From Crocinitomicaceae bacterium (GTDB lineage: Bacteria; Bacteroidota; Bacteroidia; Flavobacteriales_D; Crocinitomicaceae): 64,000 bases of DNA. Of the stretch, positions 19,272 to 29,996 are shown one piece after another; within the stretch, counting starts at the first letter, position 1, and the number at the start of each line of letters is the position of its first letter. The notes under the pieces are model-generated. The model searched no databases. It was not told the origin of the DNA and saw only the letters and a program-made list of their open reading frames with translations. Both the position numbers and the translations under genes were made by a program. The DNA is taken from contig JADJEU010000002.1 in the NCBI GenBank assembly GCA_016709005.1, positions 372,001 through 436,000 of the forward strand, in the 5' to 3' direction.

Positions 19272-19739
19272 TTAGTCCTCCAGAACTATCTTTCCATTGA
19301 TCCATTCTGGATCTAATACTGAATCGTACTTTTTGTAGAATGAAATTGCCGGTTCATTCCAATCCAAAACCTGCCACGAAAATCTTTTCATTTTTCTGTC
19401 TTTGGCCAGTTGCAAAACAAAGTCAAAAAGTTTTTTTCCAATTCCCTTCCGACGATAATTTTCATTTACGCAAAGATCTTCCAGATAAAGACACCTGCCC
19501 TTCCAGGTAGAATAACTGGTAAAAAATAAAGCAAAACCAATCACTTCAGTGTTACTTGCTGCAACTACACATTCGAACGAAGGATGCTCACCAAATCCAT
19601 CATCGATTAATTGTGCTACAGAATTTTTTACTTCAGATGCTGCGTTTTCATAAGCAGCAAGTTCTTTGATCAGTTCAAGAACGGCGGGCATGTCCTTAGG
19701 TTTTGCAAACCTCACTGAAATCTGATCAGCAGCTAACAT
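19272..19739 (-). CDS. GNAT-family N-acetyltransferase
   Basis: This 155-residue single-domain acyltransferase would use acetyl-CoA. The acetyl-CoA loop is visible as VNENYRRKGIGKKLFDFV (about 92-109), preceded by the beta-strand LYLEDLCV. WQVLDWNEPAISFYKKYDS near residues 122-140 is the usual C-terminal motif. It resembles the diamine/polyamine or thialysine acetyltransferase (SSAT-like) group by eye, but the substrate is not fixed by sequence. It starts 6 bases after the stop of sprA on the same strand, so it may be the last gene of that run. Its stop is 1 base from the convergent polyprenyl synthase stop. Confidence 0.85.
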   Translation of the reverse strand: MLAADQISVRFAKPKDMPAVLELIKELAAYENAASEVKNSVAQLIDDGFGEHPSFECVVAASNTEVIGFALFFTSYSTWKGRCLYLEDLCVNENYRRKGIGKKLFDFVLQLAKDRKMKRFSWQVLDWNEPAISFYKKYDSVLDPEWINGKIVLED

Positions 19740-19745
19740 AGAAAA

Positions 19746-22700
19746 CTATTGAGCCAAATTGAAACGGAGTGCAATACCGCAACTTGTATTTGCAGTTGGA
19801 TAGGCATTTGAAAGAACCGGTGTATTTACTACACGATCGAAATAGAATGCACAATTTAAGTTAGCACCTAAGTTATAATCTACTCTGAATTTTAACGAAT
19901 ACGTTTTAGTTCCGGCCGTTGGTTGATTGGTATCTTCAATTACATTTCTTGCAACAGAAATATTATTACGGATATTTAAGTCAAAGCGAATGTTCAAATC
20001 ACTCTCAGGTGTCTTGCCCATAAATTTAAAAGGCAATTTAAGTGCCGTGAATTTATATCCAGATCCAATTACAATTTCCCATCCGCGCATTTCCATTACT
20101 TGAAGATTTGGAATATTCAAGGCTACTGTGCGATCTTTTGAATACTCAAATTTCGTAATCAACCCATTATCACGAATGGTCCAGGTTGCATCCAATCCAA
20201 ACTGGACTTGCTCTGTAATTATGACACTCTGAATTTGACGTCCCGGAATATAGTTGCCAGATACATCCAGCTGCTGAACTCCATAAGGATCAAATGCAGC
20301 AAGGTTAGTCTGGAAATTAGAAACTGAAACAGATGATCTGTATGCGTGAGAAATGGTGAAATTTCTTACAAGATCTTTCATGAATTTAAATTTAGACAAG
20401 CCGTTGTAACGAACGTCCCAGTTTGGTAAAGGAATTGCTTTAAATACATCGAAGAAAGTATTCCCTGTTCCTTTTCCGGTATAGGCAGCAAAGAAAGATC
20501 CAATCAAAACATCTTGCTGATTATTACCAAAACCTTGATAAAATCCATCTGTCTGTTCCGCAGTTCCTGCTGCTAGTCCAAGTTGTTCAGAAACATTCTG
20601 ACGATAGTTTCGCATGTCATTAAATGTCTCCGAAAAATACGTTGAATCCATTTTTCCGAACGATGTTTTCCAGGTGATTGTAGAGAACGAGAGTGACCCC
20701 ATGTTTACCTGATTCTGATAATCCCAATAGCCAATTCCAGATGATGTTACAAGCGTGTCGTTATAGCGATAATATCCGTTTTCATTATTTGTATACTTTC
20801 TGTCAAGACTCAGATTGATGGTTAAATCTTTTATCGGCATCAAAACTATTTTACCATTGATCGTTTGAGTATGCGAAACGGTGTGTTGTACATTCAATGA
20901 AGGGTTCTGAACCAACCATCCGTTGGCGGCAGCATACGGAGCAAACGTCGAATTTTCTCCCCAGGCGTCAGTCGGACGACCCCACAAATCTGTGTTCTGC
21001 TGACCTGATGCAAAAGCAAAACCAGGTGCCCCAAAGTTGTTCATCCCAAATAATGTTGTCGCATTATTAAATCCGGGTAACAACATACCATCGGTTTCAG
21101 AATAGGTGAGACTAGCTGATTGGACAGTCATAATCATTTGGCCAACTACTTTCCATGCCGGATGCAATTCGCCTTTTTCTTTTTTATCCTTTTCTTTCTC
21201 TTCAGGCTTTTCTTCTTTTCCATCTTCTGGAGTTTTGCCGTCGCTGCCTTCTGTACGTTCGTTGGTTCTTCCTGTGCGTGAAGGTTTCCCGCCATTCACT
21301 CTTCTGAAAAATTCAAGGCGATTATAAATCTTGTTGAAATCTGCCTGACCATTGATGTTAAAATTAGATGAGTTTTGAATGGTGTGACCAAAAGCTGGTT
21401 GTGCAATCGGAGCACGCATCCAGTCATAACTGCCTCGATATTTCACATTGACGGTTAACCAATCTGTCAATGGAAGTTGACTGAACGGTAATTTGTAAGT
21501 GATGTTATAATTATGCCCATAGTTCAGCGTATAACCGCCAAAGCGATTCACCGTATCTGCGGCAGTACTGAAAGGATTGAACGCTTTACTCAATCCATCT
21601 CTGTAAAGGAGATATTTTGTATGATCATCAGAACCAGCAGTGGCATTTGGATTGATCACTCCATCTGGCTCGTAAATAATGGAGTTGTTGATAGCCGTAA
21701 ATGTAAACTTGAGTTGTTTTGTCACATCATACTTCACATCGTATGTGCGCTGCCAGGTAAAATTTTTCAAATAAGTTGGCTGGAAAACAAAATTGGTATC
21801 CAAAATATTTCTGTTTTGACGCTCATTATACATTCTGGTAATGTCAGAACTAAAAGCTACCGACTTTGGTCCTAAATAAAAATTGAATTCTTTTAACAAG
21901 CCAAACCATTTTGATTTTTTGACAAAACCAACATTTTTAAAAGGCTCTACAGCAATTGGCTTTCCAGAGAACGAATAGTTAAGTGCTCCGCGATAAGTTT
22001 GTGTCAGGTTGTGATCTGTATTAATATCACGCATGTACAATTCGTTATAAGAATAGGTAGCTGACCAGTTTTCTACATCCCAGAAATGCACTTCTTTACC
22101 GGCAGGTCTTTCACGCCGCACATTTGTAAAATTGTAGTACCGTCGAATGGTCACATCTCGGGAAAGTTCAGCACGTTGCTGACGTGTTGCCAAATCGTAA
22201 TCTGCCAGTCGGATATCGGGCGCAAGTAAATCAAATTGCGGATCTACTGCCGCAACTGAGTATCCATATAAGAAAGGAACCTGAACCCGCGCTTTGGTAC
22301 CTAAAAACTGCCCAAGCTCAACGCTGGTAGAAAAGTCAAATGATTTTTGCGTATCGCGTTGGCGTTCGCTCACTTTTTTCTCAATGCTTCCCCAACCCGG
22401 CGTTGAATATGCACCTGCAACATTTACGTTTGCAAAATCAGCTAGTTGTAAACTCACACGCGCTGTTGAGGCCCATCCGCCTTGCTGATCAAAATCTGTC
22501 AATCGCAATTCGTTCACCCAAATTTCAGCACACTTGTCTAATCCATCTTCTGCATTCATCCACGGGTGATTAGTATTCTTGCCTGGATTTCTAACACCAA
22601 TCATGATCACTTTCATGCCTTGCAGATTTGGATTCCCCTTTAATTTAATACGTGAAATAACACCTGTCAAAGCATCTGCAGGAAGGGTCTTGATGTATTC

Positions 22701-25700
22701 AATGGCAGAAGAAATACCGTTTGCATTTCGTTCCATTTTTAAGTTTGTCAACTCAGACAATATAATTTTCATGTTGTTGGCCTCTGGCCAAATGCCATAA
22801 TCATCAGCTGCCAAAGTTCCCCAGGCGGTTACTTTAACTGGCATTTCATACTCATAGTAGTTGTTTTCAAAATCAGTTCCCAAGCGGATAAATACTGTAA
22901 GTTGATCATCCTGTAATCCTGACTCTACGTTTCTGGCCTCGGCGTGAACAAACATTTCAAGTTGTTTGTAGGAACGCACGTCGAACGTCACATTTTTATA
23001 GGCAGATCTAGCTTCACCATCTTTAAGTCCACAGACCTGAAGTGAAAGTGACTGCTCGTTTAATTGTCTGAAATTGATTGAAGCATTATCTTGCTGACGT
23101 TGAATTCCAGGAGGAAGGTTATAGTTTACAGGTTGTCTCTGGTTATTTTCTTCGAGATTCACAGCGCCGATGTTAAACTCAGTTGTGTTTGGATCATCCT
23201 GAATCACCTCACCCGGTTCGTCAATGTTATTCATGTACATTCTCCACTCGCCGCGTATCAACTCCAGCTTTGCAAATCGCAAAACAACAGGATGATCGAA
23301 GCCCGCTACATACATACGCATGAATCGAATTGATCTGAAATCTGAAATACCATTTACAACCAGATCAGGATCATTAATCGGAATTTTAAATTGGTACCAG
23401 GTTTCAGTTTTTCCACTTTCACCGACATCAACCACTTGTGAATTTGTGATATAATTTTCACCCTCAACCAAATCACCCGGACGCAAACTAACCTTATATT
23501 GAAAATAACTTTCTGTTTCACTCAGGTTATTATCCTGATTCAGGTCTTCAATATCCGGAGTTGGAGGGCCACTTGTAGGATAACCCGCAGCATTCATTGT
23601 ATCAGACATTTCAGCTGTAGGGGAGTTCCCCTCTGTACCGTTATAGTATTTATAGCGTTCTATAATGTCAAGTTGAAGTGCATCATAATTGTCATCCAAA
23701 AAATAATTATAACTATCACCTGAAGGATCTTCCAATAATTTTTGTTTTGCCACAGGGCTCAGTCCACTTGCATTTACCCAGGTAATAAACTCTGCAAAAT
23801 GAGCTCGTTCAGCAGCATTATCCATCCCATCTAAACCGACATCCTGAAACACTCTTGATGAAGTACTGTTATCAAATGCGTTTACAATTACTTGTTGATT
23901 TGGAACCGCAGCCCAGTCAGTTGTATCATAATCATTGGGGTCAAAAGTTGCGCTTGCAGGCATTCCATTTTCAAAACTCTTTCTTGAATCTGGTAAAATA
24001 TCTTCTGAAATATTTCCAAGATTGAAATACAAGTCTCCACCCGACATGTTTACCGTTCCTGAATCTGTCGCATCATTATTGAATGGATCTAAAATCCAGA
24101 ATTGAATAAATTGAATGTTTGCAGTTTCAAAATTTGTTGTGGTTAGCGAACGCATGATACCTGCCCAACGATCTTCAGGATTTGTAAACTCACCCTCTGA
24201 ATTGATATAGGCAGCCGTTGTATCGTAGTTATACGGGCCACGTTCAGACGGAAAGTAGGCCAAGTCAAAAACAGGAATATTATTCAGCGTTCCCTGCTGA
24301 GGTTGAAATTGTGGAAACAATTGCTGCTGCTGCAACATGTGCATTTGCGAGTTATCAAGAATTTCAAGATTATCAGCAATGTGATCAGGTGTAGTACTCG
24401 AGTTTTGATAGAAGGCTGTTGGATCCACAACATACCAAGAAATATGTGCACGACCATATCCCGAATTTAAACCTGGAGTTCCTGCCTCAGGAAAAAGTGA
24501 AGGTTGACCTTGCGGAATAGAAGCAAGTTTCCAAGACTGAAAAGCCTTAATATCTATAGCGCTTTGACTTCCTTCAAATCCATCAATGTATGAAATACCT
24601 TCTTTACTGATTGCTCTTTGTGTACCCGGAATTAAATAAGCAAACTCACCATTCGCCGTTATGTATGACTTTTCTTTTGTAGAAATAACAGGCAAATAAT
24701 CCACCGCCTTTGTCAAAAAAGGAAACTCAGAACGATATCGAACATCCGTTCCAATAACTGTATTACTGATTGGTTCATCACCAATATTTACTTTTTGAGT
24801 TAATGGTTTTTCAGTGAGATTTAGTACTGTTGCGCCCACGTTAAAATCTTTATTGAATTCATAATTAAAATGGGCCCCCACCATGGACTTGGATTGAAAG
24901 CCAAAGACTGAATTACTTTCAAGTTTAACACTGATTGGAGTTTGTGCCTCCAACAATCCCTGATCAAGAATTTTTACACGCCCCAAATTATAGTCTACAG
25001 TATAATCAATACCTTCAGTTAATACGCGTCCACCAGCAGTTACTATAACTGATCCTTCTGGAATATTAAGTGCATTTAATGAAATTTCTGAACTGACAGA
25101 TGACTTATAACTACCTTTTAATTTAAACCTGTTTTTGCCTGGTATTTGTTGAGCAGCTGTTTTAGTTGAATCATATAATTCCTGAAAAACGATACTTTCA
25201 ATTTGTGATGGTGCAAGTGTACTTTGATCTTCTAATTTTTCTGATAGTGTTTTTCCAAACGGTTCAATCGTGGTAAAAAATAATCTACCTGTTTTTGGAT
25301 CTATCGTACCACCGTTAATTGCCCTGTTATTATCATACTGTATAGGTACATAATCGAATCTTCCATCAGACGATAAACCATTATTCAAATTGAGTCTGTC
25401 CAAGTCAAGTTGCTGCATAAGTAACTTGTTGTCTACACCCTCATAAGGCAAATAATTAATATCCGTACTGCTCATTGGATTGTTGTACCAAATGTCCATA
25501 ATGAAATCAGCCTGACTTACCTGATATGCGCCAATTGAATAGACGTTCTTCATCATCAAGTCCCACGTTTTGTTTTTAGGGTTGACAATAGTTGGTTTCA
25601 ATAATTTTAGAATCAAGGCACTTTTTGAACCTTCGGCAACCGGAACATCCGTAGTAAACTCACCAACCTGAAATGTTCTTCCAGCATACGTGTACTGATA

Positions 25701-27044
25701 AGCTACGGCTAAAACCTCATCTTGATTTAAGGGTGATTTTAATGAGACAAAACCGAGTTGAGAATTATACGTGAATTCTTGCTCACTTAATTGTCTTGCA
25801 TTTTCTACTTTTTCATAATGCTGAGATTGTACAAATGGTCCGGGAATTCCGGTAACAGAACTTAAATATTGAACCGCATTTGAGAATTCGCGAACAGGCG
25901 CTGCACCAGCAAGCGTTCCATATAATTCGTTGGCATCATTATCAGGGAACTGACCATTAAATTGTATTGGGTTTCCTTCACAATATTCTGGTTTTGTTTC
26001 ACCCAAATCTGTGAAACCAATAATATTTCTTGTATTCTCAACCTTGTTAATTCGGTTGGTAATCCAAACTTCAATTTTTGTAATGTTCACTCCGGAGTTT
26101 ACGATTGGCATTGTTTGCATTGCCGTGTCATAATGATCGCGGTGATAGTAGTTCAGAAAATAATGTTTGTTAGCTTCATAATTGTCTGCAAAAACTTCGT
26201 AGTCCTGAATTTGTGCACCACCTGTCACATTAATTTCTTGTTGCTTTCCGCGCTGCTGCGATAAGATTGTTTGAACAGTAAGTGGACCGAATTTTAAATC
26301 TGTTCGAATTCCAAACAAACTGGACGAGCCTTGTATCAATGTTGAATTGAGCGGCAGACTGACGTTACCTGCTTCAATCTTCTGAATGATTTCATCTTCG
26401 TAACCGGTGTATTCAATTTTAACAACGTTCTCAAAATTGAATGTTGCTTCAGTGTTCTGCTGAATGGTCAATTTTAATTTATCGCCAATCTGACCGACTA
26501 GATTCAGATTAATTTTTTGCTGAAAATCAAATGTTGCAACACGTCGTTGCTTAACTGGTAAAACAGGATTATCATACCGTGAAATATTTACTCCAAATGA
26601 AAGTTCTGCAGAACCTTGTGGTCTGATATTAATTTCATCTCCACCAAAAATAATATCAAACGCTTCACTCTCCATTTTGATTGGTGGAATGAGTGCACCA
26701 CGCTGCTGTTCGTTGTTCTCATCAACCTTTTCTCTGAAATAATCATTGAGCGCCTTTTTGCGCTGATATTCCAGGTATTCATCCATCGTCATGGACGTTG
26801 GATACCGGTAATAAAGACCTCCTATTTTCTGATAAATTTCATATTCTCCTGTGGTAGGATTATATACAATTTCAGTATTGATATTATCAGGATCTGCAAG
26901 ATTGATTGGTGTGTTTTGCTGCTGAGTATAGTCGTAATAATCATAAATAGGATACTGTAATTTTGTCGTATCCTTAACCGGAGTTTGTGCAAGGATTTGA
27001 AATCCTGCTAAAGCAATTGCCGATATTGTAAAAATGAGTTTCAA
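19746..27044 (-). CDS. sprA: SprA, outer-membrane translocon of the type IX secretion system
   Basis: SprA forms the giant outer-membrane barrel through which T9SS cargo leaves the cell; it is also needed for gliding in Flavobacterium. The 2432 residues match the family's usual size of about 2400. There is a signal peptide (KLIFTISAIALAGFQILAQ). Typical N-terminal features follow (DYYDYTQQQN, RPQGSAELSFGVNISRYDNP, KLKLTIQQNTEATFNFENVVKIEY), and the last stretch ends in a beta strand with aromatic/hydrophobic character (CGIALRFNLAQ). A Lys/Glu/Gly-rich insert at about residues 1915-1960 is not typical of the rest. The upstream neighbours maeB and ruvA match the arrangement known from Flavobacteriia. 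It starts 6 bases after ruvA, so it is read from the maeB-ruvA transcript. Confidence 0.95.
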   Translation of the reverse strand: MKLIFTISAIALAGFQILAQTPVKDTTKLQYPIYDYYDYTQQQNTPINLADPDNINTEIVYNPTTGEYEIYQKIGGLYYRYPTSMTMDEYLEYQRKKALNDYFREKVDENNEQQRGALIPPIKMESEAFDIIFGGDEINIRPQGSAELSFGVNISRYDNPVLPVKQRRVATFDFQQKINLNLVGQIGDKLKLTIQQNTEATFNFENVVKIEYTGYEDEIIQKIEAGNVSLPLNSTLIQGSSSLFGIRTDLKFGPLTVQTILSQQRGKQQEINVTGGAQIQDYEVFADNYEANKHYFLNYYHRDHYDTAMQTMPIVNSGVNITKIEVWITNRINKVENTRNIIGFTDLGETKPEYCEGNPIQFNGQFPDNDANELYGTLAGAAPVREFSNAVQYLSSVTGIPGPFVQSQHYEKVENARQLSEQEFTYNSQLGFVSLKSPLNQDEVLAVAYQYTYAGRTFQVGEFTTDVPVAEGSKSALILKLLKPTIVNPKNKTWDLMMKNVYSIGAYQVSQADFIMDIWYNNPMSSTDINYLPYEGVDNKLLMQQLDLDRLNLNNGLSSDGRFDYVPIQYDNNRAINGGTIDPKTGRLFFTTIEPFGKTLSEKLEDQSTLAPSQIESIVFQELYDSTKTAAQQIPGKNRFKLKGSYKSSVSSEISLNALNIPEGSVIVTAGGRVLTEGIDYTVDYNLGRVKILDQGLLEAQTPISVKLESNSVFGFQSKSMVGAHFNYEFNKDFNVGATVLNLTEKPLTQKVNIGDEPISNTVIGTDVRYRSEFPFLTKAVDYLPVISTKEKSYITANGEFAYLIPGTQRAISKEGISYIDGFEGSQSAIDIKAFQSWKLASIPQGQPSLFPEAGTPGLNSGYGRAHISWYVVDPTAFYQNSSTTPDHIADNLEILDNSQMHMLQQQQLFPQFQPQQGTLNNIPVFDLAYFPSERGPYNYDTTAAYINSEGEFTNPEDRWAGIMRSLTTTNFETANIQFIQFWILDPFNNDATDSGTVNMSGGDLYFNLGNISEDILPDSRKSFENGMPASATFDPNDYDTTDWAAVPNQQVIVNAFDNSTSSRVFQDVGLDGMDNAAERAHFAEFITWVNASGLSPVAKQKLLEDPSGDSYNYFLDDNYDALQLDIIERYKYYNGTEGNSPTAEMSDTMNAAGYPTSGPPTPDIEDLNQDNNLSETESYFQYKVSLRPGDLVEGENYITNSQVVDVGESGKTETWYQFKIPINDPDLVVNGISDFRSIRFMRMYVAGFDHPVVLRFAKLELIRGEWRMYMNNIDEPGEVIQDDPNTTEFNIGAVNLEENNQRQPVNYNLPPGIQRQQDNASINFRQLNEQSLSLQVCGLKDGEARSAYKNVTFDVRSYKQLEMFVHAEARNVESGLQDDQLTVFIRLGTDFENNYYEYEMPVKVTAWGTLAADDYGIWPEANNMKIILSELTNLKMERNANGISSAIEYIKTLPADALTGVISRIKLKGNPNLQGMKVIMIGVRNPGKNTNHPWMNAEDGLDKCAEIWVNELRLTDFDQQGGWASTARVSLQLADFANVNVAGAYSTPGWGSIEKKVSERQRDTQKSFDFSTSVELGQFLGTKARVQVPFLYGYSVAAVDPQFDLLAPDIRLADYDLATRQQRAELSRDVTIRRYYNFTNVRRERPAGKEVHFWDVENWSATYSYNELYMRDINTDHNLTQTYRGALNYSFSGKPIAVEPFKNVGFVKKSKWFGLLKEFNFYLGPKSVAFSSDITRMYNERQNRNILDTNFVFQPTYLKNFTWQRTYDVKYDVTKQLKFTFTAINNSIIYEPDGVINPNATAGSDDHTKYLLYRDGLSKAFNPFSTAADTVNRFGGYTLNYGHNYNITYKLPFSQLPLTDWLTVNVKYRGSYDWMRAPIAQPAFGHTIQNSSNFNINGQADFNKIYNRLEFFRRVNGGKPSRTGRTNERTEGSDGKTPEDGKEEKPEEKEKDKKEKGELHPAWKVVGQMIMTVQSASLTYSETDGMLLPGFNNATTLFGMNNFGAPGFAFASGQQNTDLWGRPTDAWGENSTFAPYAAANGWLVQNPSLNVQHTVSHTQTINGKIVLMPIKDLTINLSLDRKYTNNENGYYRYNDTLVTSSGIGYWDYQNQVNMGSLSFSTITWKTSFGKMDSTYFSETFNDMRNYRQNVSEQLGLAAGTAEQTDGFYQGFGNNQQDVLIGSFFAAYTGKGTGNTFFDVFKAIPLPNWDVRYNGLSKFKFMKDLVRNFTISHAYRSSVSVSNFQTNLAAFDPYGVQQLDVSGNYIPGRQIQSVIITEQVQFGLDATWTIRDNGLITKFEYSKDRTVALNIPNLQVMEMRGWEIVIGSGYKFTALKLPFKFMGKTPESDLNIRFDLNIRNNISVARNVIEDTNQPTAGTKTYSLKFRVDYNLGANLNCAFYFDRVVNTPVLSNAYPTANTSCGIALRFNLAQ

Positions 27045-27050
27045 CTTTTC

Positions 27051-27626
27051 CTATAAAACTTTGAGTGCTTCTTTAATCATTTGTTCGACAGTCTGATTTT
27101 CTTTCGACACTTTTTCAATTGCCTTCTCTGCTTTCTTTTTATCAAATCCGAGCGCTAACAGGGCTGTTAACGCATCATTTTGATTTGTATTGTTTGGAGC
27201 AAAAATATTTTGGCTGCCAAAATCAGACTTTGCAACTTTATCCTTTAAGTCCAAAATCACACGCTGTGCGGTCTTTGCTCCAATTCCTTTAATGCTTTGA
27301 ATCAGGCCAACATTCTCTGATAAAATTGCAGTTGCTATTTCTTCTGAGATGAGCGAAGACAACATTAAGATGGCAGTATTAGCCCCAATACCACTCACCG
27401 AAATCAGATGATTAAACATTGTTCGTTCACTCTCTGAATGAAATCCATAAAGTATATGTGCGTCTTCTCTAACCTGAAGTTGCGTTAGAATTTTTATATT
27501 TTCTTCAGGGCCAATTTTTGAATAGGTATTAAGGCTGATTTTCACGAAATACCCTACACCGGCGCATTCCACGACAAGATGGGTTGGTGTCTTTTCGACC
27601 AATCGGCCATTCAAATGTGCAATCAT
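27051..27626 (-). CDS. ruvA: Holliday junction branch migration protein RuvA
   Basis: RuvA binds four-way DNA junctions and loads the RuvB motor. At 191 residues it has the normal three parts: an OB-fold N-terminal domain (MIAHLNGRLVEKTPTHLVVE), tandem helix-hairpin-helix motifs (LISVSGIGANTAILML near 71-86 and LIQSIKGIGAKTAQRVILDLKDK near 107-129) and a small C-terminal RuvB-binding domain (ALLALGFDKKKAEKAIEKV). It lies 3 bases after maeB and 6 bases before sprA. ruvB is separate, at 38017. Confidence 0.97.
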   Translation of the reverse strand: MIAHLNGRLVEKTPTHLVVECAGVGYFVKISLNTYSKIGPEENIKILTQLQVREDAHILYGFHSESERTMFNHLISVSGIGANTAILMLSSLISEEIATAILSENVGLIQSIKGIGAKTAQRVILDLKDKVAKSDFGSQNIFAPNNTNQNDALTALLALGFDKKKAEKAIEKVSKENQTVEQMIKEALKVL

Positions 27627-27629
27627 AGC

Positions 27630-29897
27630 TTATTTCGTTTGAGCGTCAAGTACTGCAATCTTAACCATGTTTGTGATTTCCCTTACTGAACTACCTAACT
27701 GTAAAACGTGAATCGCCTTTTTTGTTCCCAACAAGATCGGACCAATAGCTTCAACATCTTCTACCATCTCTTGCAATAATTTGTAAGCGATATTTCCAGA
27801 CGACAGATTTGGAAAAATCAACGTATTTACATTTTTATTTGCAAGACTTGAAAAGTCAAATTTGTCAACCAGCATCTCATTGTTCAAAGCAAAATTGGCT
27901 TGTATCTCACCATCGACAGTCAATGTTGGATAACGCTCCTTGATTAGTTTCACAGCCTTGCTCATTTTCAAAGCTTCAGGCGCCTGTGACGAACCGAAAT
28001 TTGAATACGATAATAGAGCCACGCGCGGTTGAACATTGAGACGACGAACTTGCTTCACAACTAATCCTGTAATTTCTGCAATATCTTCTGCTGATGGATC
28101 AATGTTCACTGTGGTGTCAGCAAGAAAGAGTGGTCCGCGTTTTGTTGCAAGAATGTACATACCTGCAACTTTTGAAACTCCTTCTTGCGTACCAACCACT
28201 TGAAGTGCTGGCTTGATAACATCACTGTACTTTCTGGTGATTCCAGAAATGAGGGCATCCGCTTCGCCGGTTTCTACCATCATTGCGCCAAAGTAATTTC
28301 TTTCGCGCATGAGTTTGGTTGATTCAAATAAAGTGGCTCCTTTGCGTTTGCGTTTTTCAAAAAATAACTTCCCGAATTTTTCACACTTTTTAATTTGTGA
28401 TTCTTCTTTTGGATCTATTATTTCAAGATTTTCAAATTCCAGATTATTTTCTTTTATCAATTCAAGGATCCTTTCACGTCTGCCCAACAAAACAGGAAAT
28501 GCAAATCCTTCGTCTTCTGAAATTTGAGCTGCTTTTAATATCTTCAGATTGTCTGCCTCCGCAAACACAACTCGCTTCGGATTTTTTTGTGCTTTTTCAG
28601 TAAGGACACTTACCAACTTATTGTCGATTCCAAGTCGTTGTTTTAATTCATCCTCGTATGCTTCCCAATCTTTAATAATTTTTTTTGCAACACCGGATTT
28701 AATTGCCGCCTTTGCAACTGCCGGTGCAACCGATGTAAGAAGTCTTTGATCCAATGGTTTTGGAATGATTGATTCTACACCAAACGAAATACTTTTTCCG
28801 CCATACGCTTCAGTGACTTCTTCGGGTACTGGTTCTTTAGCCAATTCTGCAATTGCTTTTACCGCTGCCAATTTCATTTCCTCGTTGATACAAGTGGCGC
28901 GCACATCCAGAGCTCCCCTGAAAATAAATGGAAAACCTAGAACGTTATTTACCTGGTTGGGCGTATCCGAGCGACCAGTAGCCATGATTATGTCTTTGCG
29001 TACGGATGTTGCCTCTGCATATGAAATTTCCGGAACAGGATTCGCAAGCGCAAATACAATTGGATTCTTTGGCATTGATTTAATCATTGCTTTTGAAACC
29101 AAACCACCTTTCGATAATCCCAAAAATACGTCTGCAAACTTCATTGCATTTTCCAGCGAAATATCCTTTTCATGATTTGCAAAATCTTTTTTATGCGCAT
29201 CAAGATCTTTTCTCTTTTTTGTTAAAAGACCCTTACTGTCATACATGAAAATATTTTCCTTTTTTGCTCCAAGCGCAACATAAAGTTTAGTGCATGAATA
29301 AGCAGCCGCTCCAGCTCCGACAATAACAATTTTTACTTTGGCGATTTTCTTGTTTGCAAGCTCCAATGCATTCAGTAATGCAGCACTGGTAATGATAGCT
29401 GTTCCATGCTGATCATCATGCATCAGTGGAATATCTAGTTCTTCTTTCAGGCGGCGCTCAATTTCAAAACACTCGGGTGCTTTAATATCCTCCAAATTAA
29501 TTCCCCCGAAAGTTGGAGCAATTGCTTTAACGGTTGCAATAAATAATTCAGGATCTTTTGCATCAACTTCGATATCGAATACATCAATGTCTGCAAATAT
29601 TTTGAACAAGAGACCTTTCCCTTCCATAACCGGTTTCGAAGCCTCCGGCCCTATATCACCTAAACCCAGCACAGCAGTTCCATTCGAAATTACTGCAACC
29701 AGATTTCCCTTGGCGGTGTATTTATAGGCATCTGCTTTATCCGCCGCGATAGCCAGACATGGGTCAGCAACGCCAGGTGAATATGCCAGAGACAAATCAC
29801 GCTGTGAACTGGTTGGTTTTGTAGGAATCACTTCAATTTTACCCGGACGACCGTTTGAGTGATAATCTAAAGCATCTTGCTGACTGATTTTTGCCAT
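27630..29897 (-). CDS. maeB: NADP-dependent malic enzyme with C-terminal phosphotransacetylase-like domain
   Basis: It oxidatively decarboxylates malate to pyruvate, producing NADPH. The 755 residues have the two-part MaeB layout. The malic enzyme domain spans about 1-410 (LSLAYSPGVADPCLAI, HDDQHGTAII near 160, and the nucleotide loop VIVGAGAAAYSCTKL near 190). A phosphotransacetylase-like domain spans about 430-755 (GVSKVAGMYILATKRGPLFLADTTVN). In known MaeB proteins the second domain is regulatory, binding acetyl-CoA, rather than catalytic. It is the first gene of maeB-ruvA-sprA. A weak -7 box (TATCTTTA) is seen near 29923-29930. Confidence 0.95.
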   Translation of the reverse strand: MAKISQQDALDYHSNGRPGKIEVIPTKPTSSQRDLSLAYSPGVADPCLAIAADKADAYKYTAKGNLVAVISNGTAVLGLGDIGPEASKPVMEGKGLLFKIFADIDVFDIEVDAKDPELFIATVKAIAPTFGGINLEDIKAPECFEIERRLKEELDIPLMHDDQHGTAIITSAALLNALELANKKIAKVKIVIVGAGAAAYSCTKLYVALGAKKENIFMYDSKGLLTKKRKDLDAHKKDFANHEKDISLENAMKFADVFLGLSKGGLVSKAMIKSMPKNPIVFALANPVPEISYAEATSVRKDIIMATGRSDTPNQVNNVLGFPFIFRGALDVRATCINEEMKLAAVKAIAELAKEPVPEEVTEAYGGKSISFGVESIIPKPLDQRLLTSVAPAVAKAAIKSGVAKKIIKDWEAYEDELKQRLGIDNKLVSVLTEKAQKNPKRVVFAEADNLKILKAAQISEDEGFAFPVLLGRRERILELIKENNLEFENLEIIDPKEESQIKKCEKFGKLFFEKRKRKGATLFESTKLMRERNYFGAMMVETGEADALISGITRKYSDVIKPALQVVGTQEGVSKVAGMYILATKRGPLFLADTTVNIDPSAEDIAEITGLVVKQVRRLNVQPRVALLSYSNFGSSQAPEALKMSKAVKLIKERYPTLTVDGEIQANFALNNEMLVDKFDFSSLANKNVNTLIFPNLSSGNIAYKLLQEMVEDVEAIGPILLGTKKAIHVLQLGSSVREITNMVKIAVLDAQTK

Positions 29898-29996
29898 GAA
29901 TAACGCTGTTAAAATAAGCGGGTAAAGATAAAAAAACTCACGGAACTCAGGCTATTTAATTATTTCATTAATTTTAGAATCGAATTTAAAAAACCG

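Noticed and set aside
21106..21327. Plus-strand open frame of 73 codons inside sprA
   Set aside because: It is the antisense shadow of the Lys/Glu-rich insert of SprA (giving Ser/Phe-rich sequence) and has no start signal.
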